Shown: positions 1 through 8,869 of the stretch, piece by piece
How positions within the stretch are numbered: position 1 is the stretch's first letter
Layout: the number at the start of each line of letters is the position of its first letter
DNA from: Eubacterium sp. UBA5416
Lineage (GTDB): Bacteria > Bacillota > Clostridia > Lachnospirales > Lachnospiraceae
Direction: 5' to 3'
Length of the DNA: 46,459 bases
Assembly (NCBI GenBank): GCA_002409525.1
Contig: DHNM01000018.1
Location: forward strand, 1-46,459
Made by a program: the position numbers and the translations under genes
Notes under the pieces: model-generated
The model's input: the letters and a program-made list of their open reading frames with translations, nothing else
Database searches by the model: none
Told to the model about the DNA's origin: nothing

Positions 1-74
1 TCGAAGCGACGGGATTCGAACCCACGACCTCTGCGTCCCGAACGCAGCGCTCTACCAAACTGAGCCACGCTTCG
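1..74 (-). tRNA. tRNA-Pro (anticodon CGG)
   Basis: On the minus strand a full cloverleaf can be read: the acceptor arms CGAAGCG and CGCTTCG pair, the D-arm contains GGCTCAG..GGTAGAGC, the anticodon stem CTGCG/CGCAG encloses the loop TTCGGGA (anticodon CGG, reading CCG), and the T-loop is GTTCGAATC. The discriminator base is A at position 1. Any encoded CCA lies outside the window. No second tRNA is adjacent. Confidence 0.96.
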
Positions 75-141
75 ATATTGCGATGCAATTGCATCAGCAA
101 TATGTATTATATAAAATAATACAGAAAATGTCAACCATTTT

Positions 142-1449
142 TTAATTTAATCGATAGACATCCGCGTGCTGTGTTCCAAATGCAACCGCATCTGCATGGT
201 TACCGGTGAAGATATCTACGTGTCCGTACTGTGTTCCACGATCCTCTACGGTATAGACATTTCCATTGATTAGCAGTTTTGTTCCGAACGGAAGTCCTGC
301 CATGGCGATTGTTCTTCCCGGAGTCGGGATTGTACCGCTGGCTGTCGCTCCGCCTGCCCAGCCTCCGGTACAGATTTCACAATTGCAGTAAGATGTCAGC
401 TTAAAGTTTCCAAGATAGTTTCCCTGTCCGGATGACTGACCTGGAGAAGCAGGAGTTGTATTCCCACTGTTTCCGGCACTGGCGTTATCCGATTCTCTGC
501 GGTTGTCACTACCCGAATCACTTAGTTTCTGTGCAGATGGTTTCCCCGTACTTGAAGTTGTATTCTTCTTCGACCGGGAAGAAACGCTATTACTCTCAGC
601 CGCCGCCTGTGCTTCTGCCTGCTGCTTTTGTGCTGCTCTGGCAGCTTCCGCTTCCTTAGCCGCCTGCTCTGCCGCCGCCTCACGCTGCTGACGCTCTACT
701 TCTTCATTTTTTGCCTGTACCATCAGCTGCGTAATTGTTTCTTCCTGAGCATTTATCTGTGAGAGAAGATCGCCTTCCTGTGTCTCAACCTGGTTTAAAT
801 CTTCGTTATAATTCCGCACCTGATTATATGTAGATTGATAGAGTTCCTGAACCTGTTCTTGTTTTTCAGAACTCTGGTCCTGAAGAACGGCAATTTCCTT
901 CTGTTCATCAAGGACTTTGTTTTCTTTTTCCTGTACCTGTTCCTTAATTGCCTGATAATCATCCAGCATTTTTCTGTCATATTTGCTGATCTCAGCCATA
1001 TTTTGTGCACGGCTTATGAAATCGCCGAAATTCTCGGATGAAAAAAGCATCTCCAGATAACCTGAGTTGGAATTCTCATACATATACTGAATACGAAGTT
1101 TCATGTCCCTATACTGTTTTGTTTCCTGATCCCTGGCATCTTCCAGTTCCGTCTGAACCTGTTCCAGCTCTTTTTCCTTGCTCTCTGATTCTGTCTTAAG
1201 CTGTTCAAGACTGTTCTGCAAGTCAGTCAGCTGGCTGCTTAAATCTGACATATATGACTCAGACTGATCTTTCTTTGATTCAAGACCTGCGATTTTGTTT
1301 CTGGTATCTTCGAGCGTAGACTCCATTGACTTCTTCTGTGCCTGAACACCGGATATCTGTTCCTGCGTCGTCGCAGCGTAACCCGGCACGGATGAAATCG
1401 TTAAAGACAAAGCCACAAGCATCAAACTTAATCGTTTCTTATCTCTCAT
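142..1449 (-). CDS. Secreted coiled-coil protein with C-terminal 3D domain (cell-wall hydrolase-like)
   Basis: This 435-residue protein has a signal peptide at about residues 1-25 (MRDKKRLSLMLVALSLTISS, then an AYAA-like cleavage region). A long Gln/Glu/Lys-rich coiled coil follows at about 30-255, resembling the N-terminal region of PcsB/CwlO-type peptidoglycan hydrolases. A low-complexity Ala/Gln and Ser/Asn/Gly linker spans about 255-345. The C-terminal 90 residues are a 3D (three-Asp) domain as in YocH, Rpf2 and MltA-like enzymes, with conserved Asp in VEDRGT, HVDIFTG and HADAVAFG. It probably acts outside the membrane in peptidoglycan turnover, with the coiled coil controlling the lytic domain. 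The start is supported by GAGGTG five bases upstream. The family call is solid; the substrate bond is unknown. Confidence 0.85.
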   Translation of the reverse strand: MRDKKRLSLMLVALSLTISSVPGYAATTQEQISGVQAQKKSMESTLEDTRNKIAGLESKKDQSESYMSDLSSQLTDLQNSLEQLKTESESKEKELEQVQTELEDARDQETKQYRDMKLRIQYMYENSNSGYLEMLFSSENFGDFISRAQNMAEISKYDRKMLDDYQAIKEQVQEKENKVLDEQKEIAVLQDQSSEKQEQVQELYQSTYNQVRNYNEDLNQVETQEGDLLSQINAQEETITQLMVQAKNEEVERQQREAAAEQAAKEAEAARAAQKQQAEAQAAAESNSVSSRSKKNTTSSTGKPSAQKLSDSGSDNRRESDNASAGNSGNTTPASPGQSSGQGNYLGNFKLTSYCNCEICTGGWAGGATASGTIPTPGRTIAMAGLPFGTKLLINGNVYTVEDRGTQYGHVDIFTGNHADAVAFGTQHADVYRLN

Positions 1450-1579
1450 CTTTACACCTCGTTATTCCCCTTTTACATATTTCTCTCCTCATAGAAAGCG
1501 ATTATAACACAAGGCTGTGAAAAATGAAAGCTTTTTTTAATTTTTCTTAACATTGCTGTAACATTGGCGTAAACTCATC

Positions 1580-3013
1580 TCAATTTTTGCGCCATGCCGG
1601 CAAATATTTGTTCTTTATGACACCGTTCAGCAATTTTCCCCAGCCGAGAGAAAATTGATCAACACAGATTAGTTTCCATCCGTTTTTTTGACTGCGCACC
1701 TCCTCCGGTGCCTGAATCGTCTCACCCCTGAGATATCGCGCAACACGTTCATCCTCTCTTCGAAGGCAGATATGTTCGCCGCAAAGATCCGCAGACAAAG
1801 TCATCGCAAATGCCTGGGAGGGCTCAAACCGGTTCTTTTTAAACTCTCCGATGAGCAGACCGTTTCGCAGGAAATGCAGCCTGCTTACTTTTTCCGGAAG
1901 TTCCGGCACCAGATATGCTTTGCCACCCCTCGATTCCAGCCGGTCGGATTCGACCGGAATACAGTCATCCTGAATTCCCATATCATCTAGAAATTTTCTC
2001 AGAGATCTATGCTCTTCTTTGCTCAGCCCTCCGGACTTTGATAGATTTCCTGTCCTTCCGGTCCTTTTTTTTCGTACAAGAGAATCTTCATCTTCTGTCT
2101 GCAGGCTCTTCTTTTTAAGGAGTGCAAGAAAATGTCCCTCCCCCTGCATATGGTGGGGCCAGATGCGGACGCATTTTTTCAGATCTTCTTTTCCGTCTCC
2201 CCATGAAGGCACCCCGGGGCAAAACCCATCGTAAGGGTCAATATCTGCCAGTTCCATCTCCGGATGCTCCTCTCTCAGCCGGGAGACCATCCCCTCATTC
2301 TCTTCGGGAGAAAATGTGCATGTGGAATATAGCATCATACCTCCTGGCTTTAACATATTAACCGCATTGGAGACGATGTCTTTTTGAATTTTTGCAAAAT
2401 AAAGGGGGCGCTGTTCGTCCCAGGTCTTAGCAACATCAGGCGCTTTCCGAAACATTCCTTCACCGGAACATGGTGCATCCACCAGAATCTTGTCAAACCA
2501 CCCCTCAAAAACATCTGATAATCTGCCTGGTTTTTCGTTTGTAACAAAGATATTCTTCGCTCCAAACAGCTCCAGATTATAGAGAAGTGTCTTAGCCCTT
2601 GCATTGCTGATATCATTTGCGACAAGGATTCCCGTTCCGTTCAGTCTCGCGGCAAGTTCTGTGGCCTTTCCTCCGGGCGCCGCACAAAGATCAAGAACCT
2701 TATCACCCTTTTCGACGGGCAGACGGCCTGCCGGAGTCATCGCCGAAGGTTCCTGCAGATAATATACTCCGGCAGTATAATAGGGATCCGATGCGGGACG
2801 GTCTTCCTCTCCATAGTAACATCCGTTTTTCACCCATGGAATCGGTTTTACGGGAAACGGAGAGATCTCTCTAAACTTCCGGGGGCTGATCTTCATCGTA
2901 TTAACCCTCAGACCATAAAGACGCGGCTTGTCATAACCTGAAAGAAAATCCCGGTACTCATCCCCCAGCATGTCTTCCATACGGTGTAAAAATTCTTCCG
3001 GTAAATCTGTCAT
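1580..3013 (-). CDS. RsmF-like 16S rRNA (cytosine-C5) methyltransferase
   Basis: This is a SAM-dependent NOL1/NOP2/Sun family enzyme that methylates C5 of cytosine in rRNA. From the chosen start, the SAM-binding motif CAAPGGK is at residues 110-116, motif IV DAPCSGEG at 179-186 (Cys182) and motif VI STCTFSPEE at 230-238 (Cys232). This two-cysteine arrangement is typical of the family, in which the motif VI cysteine is the nucleophile. The C-terminal half carries the extra RsmF-type RNA-binding region. The frame is open to 3106, but the ATG at 3013 has a good AAAGGAA site and begins the family-like sequence MTDLPEEFLHRM, giving 477 residues. The exact target cytosine (YebU/RsmF-type or another) cannot be decided from sequence. 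Confidence 0.88.
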   Translation of the reverse strand: MTDLPEEFLHRMEDMLGDEYRDFLSGYDKPRLYGLRVNTMKISPRKFREISPFPVKPIPWVKNGCYYGEEDRPASDPYYTAGVYYLQEPSAMTPAGRLPVEKGDKVLDLCAAPGGKATELAARLNGTGILVANDISNARAKTLLYNLELFGAKNIFVTNEKPGRLSDVFEGWFDKILVDAPCSGEGMFRKAPDVAKTWDEQRPLYFAKIQKDIVSNAVNMLKPGGMMLYSTCTFSPEENEGMVSRLREEHPEMELADIDPYDGFCPGVPSWGDGKEDLKKCVRIWPHHMQGEGHFLALLKKKSLQTEDEDSLVRKKRTGRTGNLSKSGGLSKEEHRSLRKFLDDMGIQDDCIPVESDRLESRGGKAYLVPELPEKVSRLHFLRNGLLIGEFKKNRFEPSQAFAMTLSADLCGEHICLRREDERVARYLRGETIQAPEEVRSQKNGWKLICVDQFSLGWGKLLNGVIKNKYLPAWRKN

Positions 3014-3080
3014 ATCATACGTTCCTTTCTTTCTAGTCCCGAAAATTATACCATAAGGAAGACAACTTGTGAACAAATAA

Positions 3081-3365
3081 TTATACCATAGCATCCTCCG
3101 TCGCACGCTCTTCTTTTATATGATCATATTTATCCAAAACAAGGGTCTGGATGTGTTCTCTGGTTGCAGAATTAATCGGGTGTGCTATATCGCGATATTC
3201 CCCGTCTGCCGCCTTGCGGCTTGGCATAGCGATAAAAAGTCCCTTTTCGCCTTCAATTACTTTAATGTCGTGCACCACAAATTCATCATCAATCGTTATG
3301 GATACAACCGCCTTCAGCTTACCGTCTTTTGCCACTTTGCGTATTCTTACGTCTGTAATGTTCAT
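3081..3365 (-). CDS. spoVG: Septation/sporulation regulator SpoVG
   Basis: This 94-residue protein begins MNITDVRIRKV and contains the family signature around FIAMPSRKAADGEYRDIAHPI, matching SpoVG in length and motif order. SpoVG is a small site-specific nucleic-acid-binding regulator that affects septation, sporulation onset and many virulence or envelope genes in Firmicutes. It lies between glgD (16 bp upstream) and the rRNA methyltransferase, on the same strand, and could be cotranscribed with the glycogen genes. The C-terminal acidic tail is short and variable, as usual. The identification is firm. Confidence 0.95.
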   Translation of the reverse strand: MNITDVRIRKVAKDGKLKAVVSITIDDEFVVHDIKVIEGEKGLFIAMPSRKAADGEYRDIAHPINSATREHIQTLVLDKYDHIKEERATEDAMV

Positions 3366-3382
3366 CTTATCTTCCCCCTGTT

Positions 3383-4498
3383 TTAGATTGCATATCTTGC
3401 ATTCTTTTCTACCACAATTTTTCTTTCATCTCCGCCGCAGTAGTATGTATTTGCCTTAATCGTACCGCGGCTTTCCACAATGCAGTTTTCAATGTGGGCG
3501 TTATCACCCAGATATACATTATTTAATATAATTGAATCTTTAACCACACAATTGTTACCCACATATACGTCTTTGAATATTACTGAATTCTCAATCTGTC
3601 CATTGATGATACATCCGCTGGAGACAAGACTGTTCTTTACACAGCTTCCCGGGTTATATTTCACCGGCGGGAAGTCATCAATCTTAGAATAGATACCCGG
3701 ATAATCTTCGAAAAAATATTTCCTGATTTCCGGCTTCAAAAAGTCCATGTTTGTCTGATAGTAGGATTCCACTGTTGATATATTGCTCCAATAGGTATCC
3801 ATTTTATATCCATAGATCCTCTTCAGATTCTTATATCTGATCAGGATATCTTTAACGAAATCATGACGGTCTTCCTGAGCACAACGCTCAATCATCTCAA
3901 TCAGCTGTCTTCTTCGAACGACATAGATGCCTGTCGATATAACATTCGATTCTGAAACCATCGGTTTCTCTTCAAACTCTTCAATCCGACAGTCTTCATT
4001 CATCTTAAGCACACCAAAACGGCTGGGATCAGGCTCTTTACATTCTGTGCAGACAACCGTGACGTCGGCTCGTTTCTGGATATGATATTCCAGTACTTTA
4101 TTGTAATCAAGCTTATAGATGCCATCGCCGGATGCAATGACGGCATACGGTTCATGGCTGTGTTTCAGCCATGATAAATTCTGGTATATTGCATCGGCTG
4201 TACCACGGTACCACCAGCTGTTTCCCGTTGTAACTGTCGGTGTGAACACGTACAACCCGCCCTGTTTACGTCCGAAATCCCACCATTTGGAGGAGCTCAG
4301 GTGTTCATGCAGTGATCTCGCATTATACTGAGTCAGCACCGCTACCTTTTGTATATGAGAATTTGCCATATTACTCAGTGCAAAATCGACGCTTCTGTAA
4401 CTTCCCGCTATAGGCATAGCTGCAATCGCTCTTTTATTAGACAGTTCTCTCATCTTGTTGTTGTTGCCGCCTGCCAATATAATGCCCAGTGCTCTCAT
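3383..4498 (-). CDS. glgD: GlgD, regulatory-type subunit of ADP-glucose pyrophosphorylase
   Basis: This is a nucleotidyl-transferase-fold protein with a C-terminal left-handed beta-helix, paired with GlgC in Firmicutes. The N-terminal pyrophosphorylase loop is degenerate: it reads LAGGNNNKMRELSNKRA where GlgC has LLAGGQGSRLGVLT, so the catalytic Arg/Lys pattern is missing, as is known for GlgD. It is thought to raise GlgC activity in a heterotetramer. The start is placed at the ATG at 4498, one base after the glgC stop, because the AAGGGCGGTG site inside the end of glgC is well spaced for it (371 residues). A GTG at 4507 in the same frame is the alternative and would overlap glgC by 8 bp. Translation is probably coupled to glgC. 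Confidence 0.92.
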   Translation of the reverse strand: MRALGIILAGGNNNKMRELSNKRAIAAMPIAGSYRSVDFALSNMANSHIQKVAVLTQYNARSLHEHLSSSKWWDFGRKQGGLYVFTPTVTTGNSWWYRGTADAIYQNLSWLKHSHEPYAVIASGDGIYKLDYNKVLEYHIQKRADVTVVCTECKEPDPSRFGVLKMNEDCRIEEFEEKPMVSESNVISTGIYVVRRRQLIEMIERCAQEDRHDFVKDILIRYKNLKRIYGYKMDTYWSNISTVESYYQTNMDFLKPEIRKYFFEDYPGIYSKIDDFPPVKYNPGSCVKNSLVSSGCIINGQIENSVIFKDVYVGNNCVVKDSIILNNVYLGDNAHIENCIVESRGTIKANTYYCGGDERKIVVEKNARYAI

Positions 4499-4499
4499 A

Positions 4500-5771
4500 T
4501 TATTCACCGCCCTTCTTTATAATCGCACCGCCAGAGGGCAGTTCTCCATCTGTATATTCCCCCGGTACGGTATCACCCAGGATAGCCGTGTTCTTTCCAA
4601 TCTTTACATCCGGGGGGATCACAGAGTTTTCACCAACTGTCGCAAGACCAAACGCGTAAATGTCCGGATTTAACTGATTCGGACTTTCTTCACCGGTTCC
4701 AATCACAGCATGCGCCCCTATGATTACATTCTCCGCGATAATAGACTTGTCCACCACCGCTCCTTCTCTGATCCGGCTGTGTCTCATAATAATAGAATCC
4801 CTGACTACGGCTCCCGGTTCAATATGTACGTCGGCGCCTATGACCGAATTGTGAACCTCTCCGAAGATCTCTGCACCGTCTCCGATGATGCTGCGTTCAA
4901 TCACCGCATCACTCGCTACGTATTGAGGACGTATCACATCACCCTTGGTATAAATCTTCCAGAATTCTTCATATAGATTAAACTCCGGAATAATATCAAT
5001 CAGTTCCATATTCGCTTCCCAATAGGACCCCAGCGTTCCAACATCTTTCCAGTATCCGTTATACTCATATGCAAACAGACGCTTGCCTTTATCTCGGCAG
5101 TACGGAAGAACATGTTTTCCAAAGTCACACCCCGGCTGGTCCTTTAATTTGGTAAGCGCCTCTTTTAACGCCGGCCAGCTGAAGATATAAATCCCCATAG
5201 ACGCCAGATTACTGCTTGGATGTTCAGGCTTTTCTTCAAATTCTGTAATTCTCCCACTTCCGTCTGTAATCATAACACCAAAACGGCTTGCCTCTTCTAT
5301 GGGTACCGGCATACAGGCGACTGTAACGTCAGCATTATTCGCCTTATGAAAGTCCAGCATCACCTCGTAATCCATCTTATAGATATGGTCTCCTGATAAT
5401 ATCAGGACATAATCCGGATTAAAGGTTTCCATGTAAGCCATATTCTGATAGATTGCATTAGCAGTTCCAGAGTACCACTCACTGCTTGTACTTCTCTCAT
5501 AAGGGGGAAGGACTGTAACTCCGCCGACGTTCTTATCCAGATCCCACGGTATCCCAATGCCGATATGTGTATTGAGCCGCAGTGGCTGGTATTGGGTGAG
5601 AACTCCAACGGTATCGATACCGGAATTGATGCAGTTACTGAGTGGAAAATCGATGATCCGATATTTTCCGCCAAATGCAACTGCAGGCTTGGCTTCGTTC
5701 TGTGTGAGTACCCCCAGACGACTGCCCTGACCACCCGCAAGCAGCATTGCTATCATTTCTTTCTTTATCAT
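4500..5771 (-). CDS. glgC: Glucose-1-phosphate adenylyltransferase, catalytic subunit GlgC
   Basis: GlgC makes ADP-glucose from glucose-1-phosphate and ATP, the committed step of bacterial glycogen synthesis. The 423-residue protein has the intact nucleotide loop LLAGGQGSRLGVLT (about 10-23), YRIIDFPLSN, the sugar-phosphate region SSEWYSGTANAIYQN, LILSGDHIYKMDY and VTEFEEKP-like motifs. A C-terminal hexapeptide beta-helix (SIIGDGAEI, VIGADVHI, SIIMRHSRI) follows. The start has AGAGGTG upstream and a promoter at 5802-5830. It is followed directly by glgD. No glycogen synthase or branching enzyme is in the window, so the rest of the pathway must be elsewhere. Confidence 0.96.
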   Translation of the reverse strand: MIKKEMIAMLLAGGQGSRLGVLTQNEAKPAVAFGGKYRIIDFPLSNCINSGIDTVGVLTQYQPLRLNTHIGIGIPWDLDKNVGGVTVLPPYERSTSSEWYSGTANAIYQNMAYMETFNPDYVLILSGDHIYKMDYEVMLDFHKANNADVTVACMPVPIEEASRFGVMITDGSGRITEFEEKPEHPSSNLASMGIYIFSWPALKEALTKLKDQPGCDFGKHVLPYCRDKGKRLFAYEYNGYWKDVGTLGSYWEANMELIDIIPEFNLYEEFWKIYTKGDVIRPQYVASDAVIERSIIGDGAEIFGEVHNSVIGADVHIEPGAVVRDSIIMRHSRIREGAVVDKSIIAENVIIGAHAVIGTGEESPNQLNPDIYAFGLATVGENSVIPPDVKIGKNTAILGDTVPGEYTDGELPSGGAIIKKGGE

Positions 5772-5801
5772 GCAATCACCTCTTGTAGTATATGATATAC
5801 A

Positions 5802-5830
5802 ATTATATCATAGTTTTGTCAGAATGTGAA
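5802..5830 (-). promoter_or_regulatory. Sigma-A-type promoter for glgC-glgD
   Basis: On the minus strand, -35 TTCACA (5825-5830) and -10 TATAAT (5802-5807) are separated by 17 bp, with a TGA just before the -10. It lies about 30 bp upstream of the glgC start. Confidence 0.6.
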
Positions 5831-6009
5831 CATTGTTTATAGTAACCGCACTATATTTTTCGATATATTATTTAATTTTCCCTAAATATTTTTCAGTATC
5901 TCTACATATTTTTTCATATTTCTACATATTATGACAAAATACTCGGAATTGTGAGAGCACGAACTGCGACGCAATCCATGTATCAATGCCTGCCGCCTTC
6001 CTTCCGTTA
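5831..6009. other. AT-rich divergent intergenic region
   Basis: This lies between the glgC and murC promoters. It is AT-rich, with short direct repeats of CTACATATT (about 5901-5930). No gene, riboswitch or strong hairpin is visible. Confidence 0.5.
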
Positions 6010-6038
6010 TTTACTTTTTCTCCGAAACAGCGTATAAT
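6010..6038 (+). promoter_or_regulatory. Sigma-A-type promoter for murC
   Basis: -35 TTTACT (6010-6015) and -10 TATAAT (6033-6038) have a 17-bp spacer, about 37 bp upstream of the murC ATG. Confidence 0.65.
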
Positions 6039-6075
6039 AAACTAAAAAATCATTTTCGATAAAAAGAGGACTACT

Positions 6076-7458
6076 ATGTATACAATAGATTTTACAAAAC
6101 CCATACATGTACATTTTATAGGAATCGGCGGCATCAGCATGAGCGGACTCGCCGAAATCCTTTTAAAAGAGGGATTTACCATATCAGGATCCGATGCAAA
6201 GGTAAGCCGGCTCACCAATCATCTCAAAACCCTTGGTGCCACAATTCACAGCCCGCAGATGCCTTCCAATATCACAGATGACATTAACCTGGTGGTTTAC
6301 ACTGCTGCCATTCATCCCGACAATCCTGAGTTTAAATATGTAAAGGAAAAGGGAATCCCCATGCTCTCCCGCGCACAGCTGCTCGGCCAGATGATGAAAA
6401 ACTACAGTATGCCGATCGCCGTATCCGGTACTCACGGAAAAACCACCACCACCTCTCTCGCATCACATGTTTTGATGGCAGCGGGATGTGATCCTACAAT
6501 ATCGGTCGGCGGAATTCTCCCTTCCATTCACGGCAATATAAGAGTCGGACACTCGGGAGTTTTTATTACAGAAGCATGCGAGTACACAAACAGTTTCCTA
6601 AGTTTCTTTCCGAAAATAAGTTTAATATTAAATATCGACGCAGATCATCTGGACTTTTTTAAAGATATCGATGATATCCGCCACTCTTTTCATGAATTTG
6701 CAGCACTTCTTCCTTCTGACGGCACATTAATCATCGACGCGGATACGCCGGAATATAAAGTAATCGTGAAAGGACTGGACTGTGAGGTCATCACATACGG
6801 CCTGAAAAATCGTGATGCTGATTATACAGCCGCCGGCATTACCTTTGATAAAATCGGCCATCCCTCTTTCACCTGCCTGTATCACGGTGAACCTGTCGGA
6901 ACTTTCAGTCTTCAGATACCGGGAACTCATAATGTGTCAAATGCGCTGGCTACAATTGCATTAGCCCGCAAGCTGAATCTAGACAGCGGTATAATTAAGA
7001 AAGGATTTGAAACATTCAACGGAACCGACCGGAGATTTCAATATAAAGGTAAGGTACACGGTGTGACAGTGATCGATGATTATGCCCACCATCCGACGGA
7101 AATTACCGCCACACTGAAATCGGCGGCAAATTATCCACATAAAGAAACCTGGTGCGTATTTCAGCCTCATACTTATACCAGAACGAAAGCACTGCTCGAC
7201 GATTTTGCCAAAGCACTGACTCTGTCAGACAAAGTAATTCTTGTTGACATCTATGCCGCAAGGGAGAAAAACACCCTTGGAATCTCTTCAAGGGATCTGC
7301 AGAAAAAGATTCAGGCACTCGGAACAGAATGTTATTATTTCCCCACCTTTGAAGAAGTGGAAAACTTTTGTTTAGAAAATTGTCATCCGGATGATATGTT
7401 GATAACTATGGGAGCCGGAGATGTCGTCAAAATAGGAGAAAAACTGATCAAGATGTAA
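6076..7458 (+). CDS. murC: UDP-N-acetylmuramate--L-alanine ligase
   Basis: This cytoplasmic ATP-dependent Mur ligase adds the first L-alanine of the peptidoglycan stem peptide. The 460-residue protein has the N-terminal UDP-binding domain with GIGGISMSGLAEIL (about 16-29), the ATP loop VSGTHGKTTTTSLA (about 117-130), the central ITEACEYTNSF motif typical of MurC, and the C-terminal ligase domain with DDYAHHPTEI and FQPHTYTRT. Length and motif order match MurC. The start has AGAGGA five bases upstream. It is separate from any dcw cluster, as is common in Clostridia. DnaA boxes begin two bases after its stop codon. Confidence 0.97.
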   Translation: MYTIDFTKPIHVHFIGIGGISMSGLAEILLKEGFTISGSDAKVSRLTNHLKTLGATIHSPQMPSNITDDINLVVYTAAIHPDNPEFKYVKEKGIPMLSRAQLLGQMMKNYSMPIAVSGTHGKTTTTSLASHVLMAAGCDPTISVGGILPSIHGNIRVGHSGVFITEACEYTNSFLSFFPKISLILNIDADHLDFFKDIDDIRHSFHEFAALLPSDGTLIIDADTPEYKVIVKGLDCEVITYGLKNRDADYTAAGITFDKIGHPSFTCLYHGEPVGTFSLQIPGTHNVSNALATIALARKLNLDSGIIKKGFETFNGTDRRFQYKGKVHGVTVIDDYAHHPTEITATLKSAANYPHKETWCVFQPHTYTRTKALLDDFAKALTLSDKVILVDIYAAREKNTLGISSRDLQKKIQALGTECYYFPTFEEVENFCLENCHPDDMLITMGAGDVVKIGEKLIKM

Positions 7459-7459
7459 G

Positions 7460-7655
7460 TTATCCACATTATCCACAAGATTATACACAATCCTGTCACT
7501 GTAATCATGTGGATTTTTTACCGGCAGCTTGTTTACATAACATTTTCGACATTATTCTCACTTTTTTTCGGAAATTCAACATTTTTAGAGTTTCCGGTTT
7601 ACAGATAATATTTAAATGATATTTTTTATCCACATTCTCCACAGTTTTCTCCACC
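7460..7655 (+). promoter_or_regulatory. DnaA-box cluster upstream of the dnaD-dnaI-like operon
   Basis: Perfect TTATCCACA boxes lie at 7460-7468, 7469-7477 and 7626-7634. TTATACACA is at 7481-7489. Weaker boxes are TTCTCCACA at 7635-7643 and TTCTCCACC at about 7647-7655. All are in the same orientation. An AT-rich stretch (about 7590-7627) precedes the second group. A TGTGGAT followed by T6 at 7509-7521 can pair with the second box and may also act as a weak murC terminator. The cluster sits just ahead of two replication-initiation genes, which suggests DnaA control of that operon or an origin-like element. Confidence 0.7.
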
Positions 7656-7789
7656 TTTTGTCGGAAAGGCGATAGGGAAAACTTGCTATTCTCATAAATG
7701 CAATACTGTGTTATACTTAAGTCTCAATAAGCCCGGCCTTAAATTTAGAACGGGAATTTGATAGTATATTTATTGGAAGGTGTGTTTTA

Positions 7790-8860
7790 ATGAGCAGTAC
7801 ATTGACCATTTCAGATTCCAGATCTGATTCTTCGACTCTGGTTCCGAATGTCTTTATCGATGAGTACATGTCTAAGGCCAATGGTGAATTTGTAAAGATC
7901 TATCTGTACCTGCTTCGCATCACTCATGACCCGACATATGATGTCAGCTTATCATCCATAGCTGATGCTTTTTCATGCACGGAAAATGATGTGAATCGGG
8001 CTTTAAAATATTGGAAAAAGGCAGGGATCTTAAATCTTGACTATGATACTGACGGATCGCTTGCAGGGCTGACTCTGCTTCCTGTTACAGGTACCGATAA
8101 CAGTGTTTCCGCAGAGACAGCGGCCACGAAACAGATTCCGGATCCGGCTCCCACGTTCAAAAGCCAAAAGCCCTCGGACGCACGGCCAAAGTATCTATCT
8201 CCGGGAGATATTGAGCAGCTGCAGAACGAGAATCCGGATGTTGTCCAGCTTTTATTTCTGGCAGAGCAGTATCTGAAGAAGACCTTAAGTGCCACTGATA
8301 TGCAGAGAATCCTGTACTTCTATGATGAGTTGCATTTTTCCATCGACCTGGTGGAATATCTGATCGAATACTGCGTCTCCCAGAATCACAGAAGTTTAAA
8401 CTACATCGAAAAGGTGGGACTGGCGTGGCATCAGGAAAACATACATACAGTGAAAGAGGCAAAGGCACGGGCCAGGACCTGGAGTAAAGATTACTATTCC
8501 ATCTTAAAGGCATTTGGAATTCGGGGAAGAGATCCGGTCGACACAGAGGCGGAACATATGAACCGATGGCTTAAACAATATGGCTTTTCTCTTGATATCA
8601 TAAAGGAAGCCTGTGCGAGGACAATCGCATCGACGGCCCAGCCGAGTTTTAACTACGCGGAGGGAATTCTTTCAAATTGGAAACAAAAAGGAGTAAAATC
8701 TTACAATGATATCAAAGGTTTGGATGAACAGCATCAAAAAAGGGTAAAATCTTCTGAGAAAGGGGATCAGACCAAAAACGCCCAGACAAATAAATTCAAC
8801 AATTTCCACCAGCGTGAATACGATTACGAGAAATTGGAAAAACAGTTATTAAATAAGTAA
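7790..8860 (+). CDS. DnaD-domain replication-initiation protein
   Basis: This 356-residue protein resembles the DnaD/DnaB helicase-loading proteins of Firmicutes. The N-terminal part (about 20-95) looks like a winged helix (SLSSIADAFSCTENDVNRALKYW). Two DnaD-type helical repeats follow: about 145-225 (ending LNYIEKVGLAWHQENI) and about 232-312. The second carries the conserved YSILKAFGI and FNYAEGILSNWKQKGVK, the YxxxIxxxWxxxG-type motif that contacts ssDNA. The tail is charged and probably flexible. The start has GGAAGGTG upstream. It is followed nine bases later by a DnaI-like ATPase, so the pair likely loads the replicative helicase at origins or stalled forks. Confidence 0.88.
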   Translation: MSSTLTISDSRSDSSTLVPNVFIDEYMSKANGEFVKIYLYLLRITHDPTYDVSLSSIADAFSCTENDVNRALKYWKKAGILNLDYDTDGSLAGLTLLPVTGTDNSVSAETAATKQIPDPAPTFKSQKPSDARPKYLSPGDIEQLQNENPDVVQLLFLAEQYLKKTLSATDMQRILYFYDELHFSIDLVEYLIEYCVSQNHRSLNYIEKVGLAWHQENIHTVKEAKARARTWSKDYYSILKAFGIRGRDPVDTEAEHMNRWLKQYGFSLDIIKEACARTIASTAQPSFNYAEGILSNWKQKGVKSYNDIKGLDEQHQKRVKSSEKGDQTKNAQTNKFNNFHQREYDYEKLEKQLLNK

Positions 8861-8869
8861 GGGGATTTC

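Noticed and set aside
7460..7789. Calling the DnaA-box cluster the chromosomal origin
   Set aside because: No dnaA, dnaN, recF or gyrase gene is nearby; a regulatory cluster is the safer reading.
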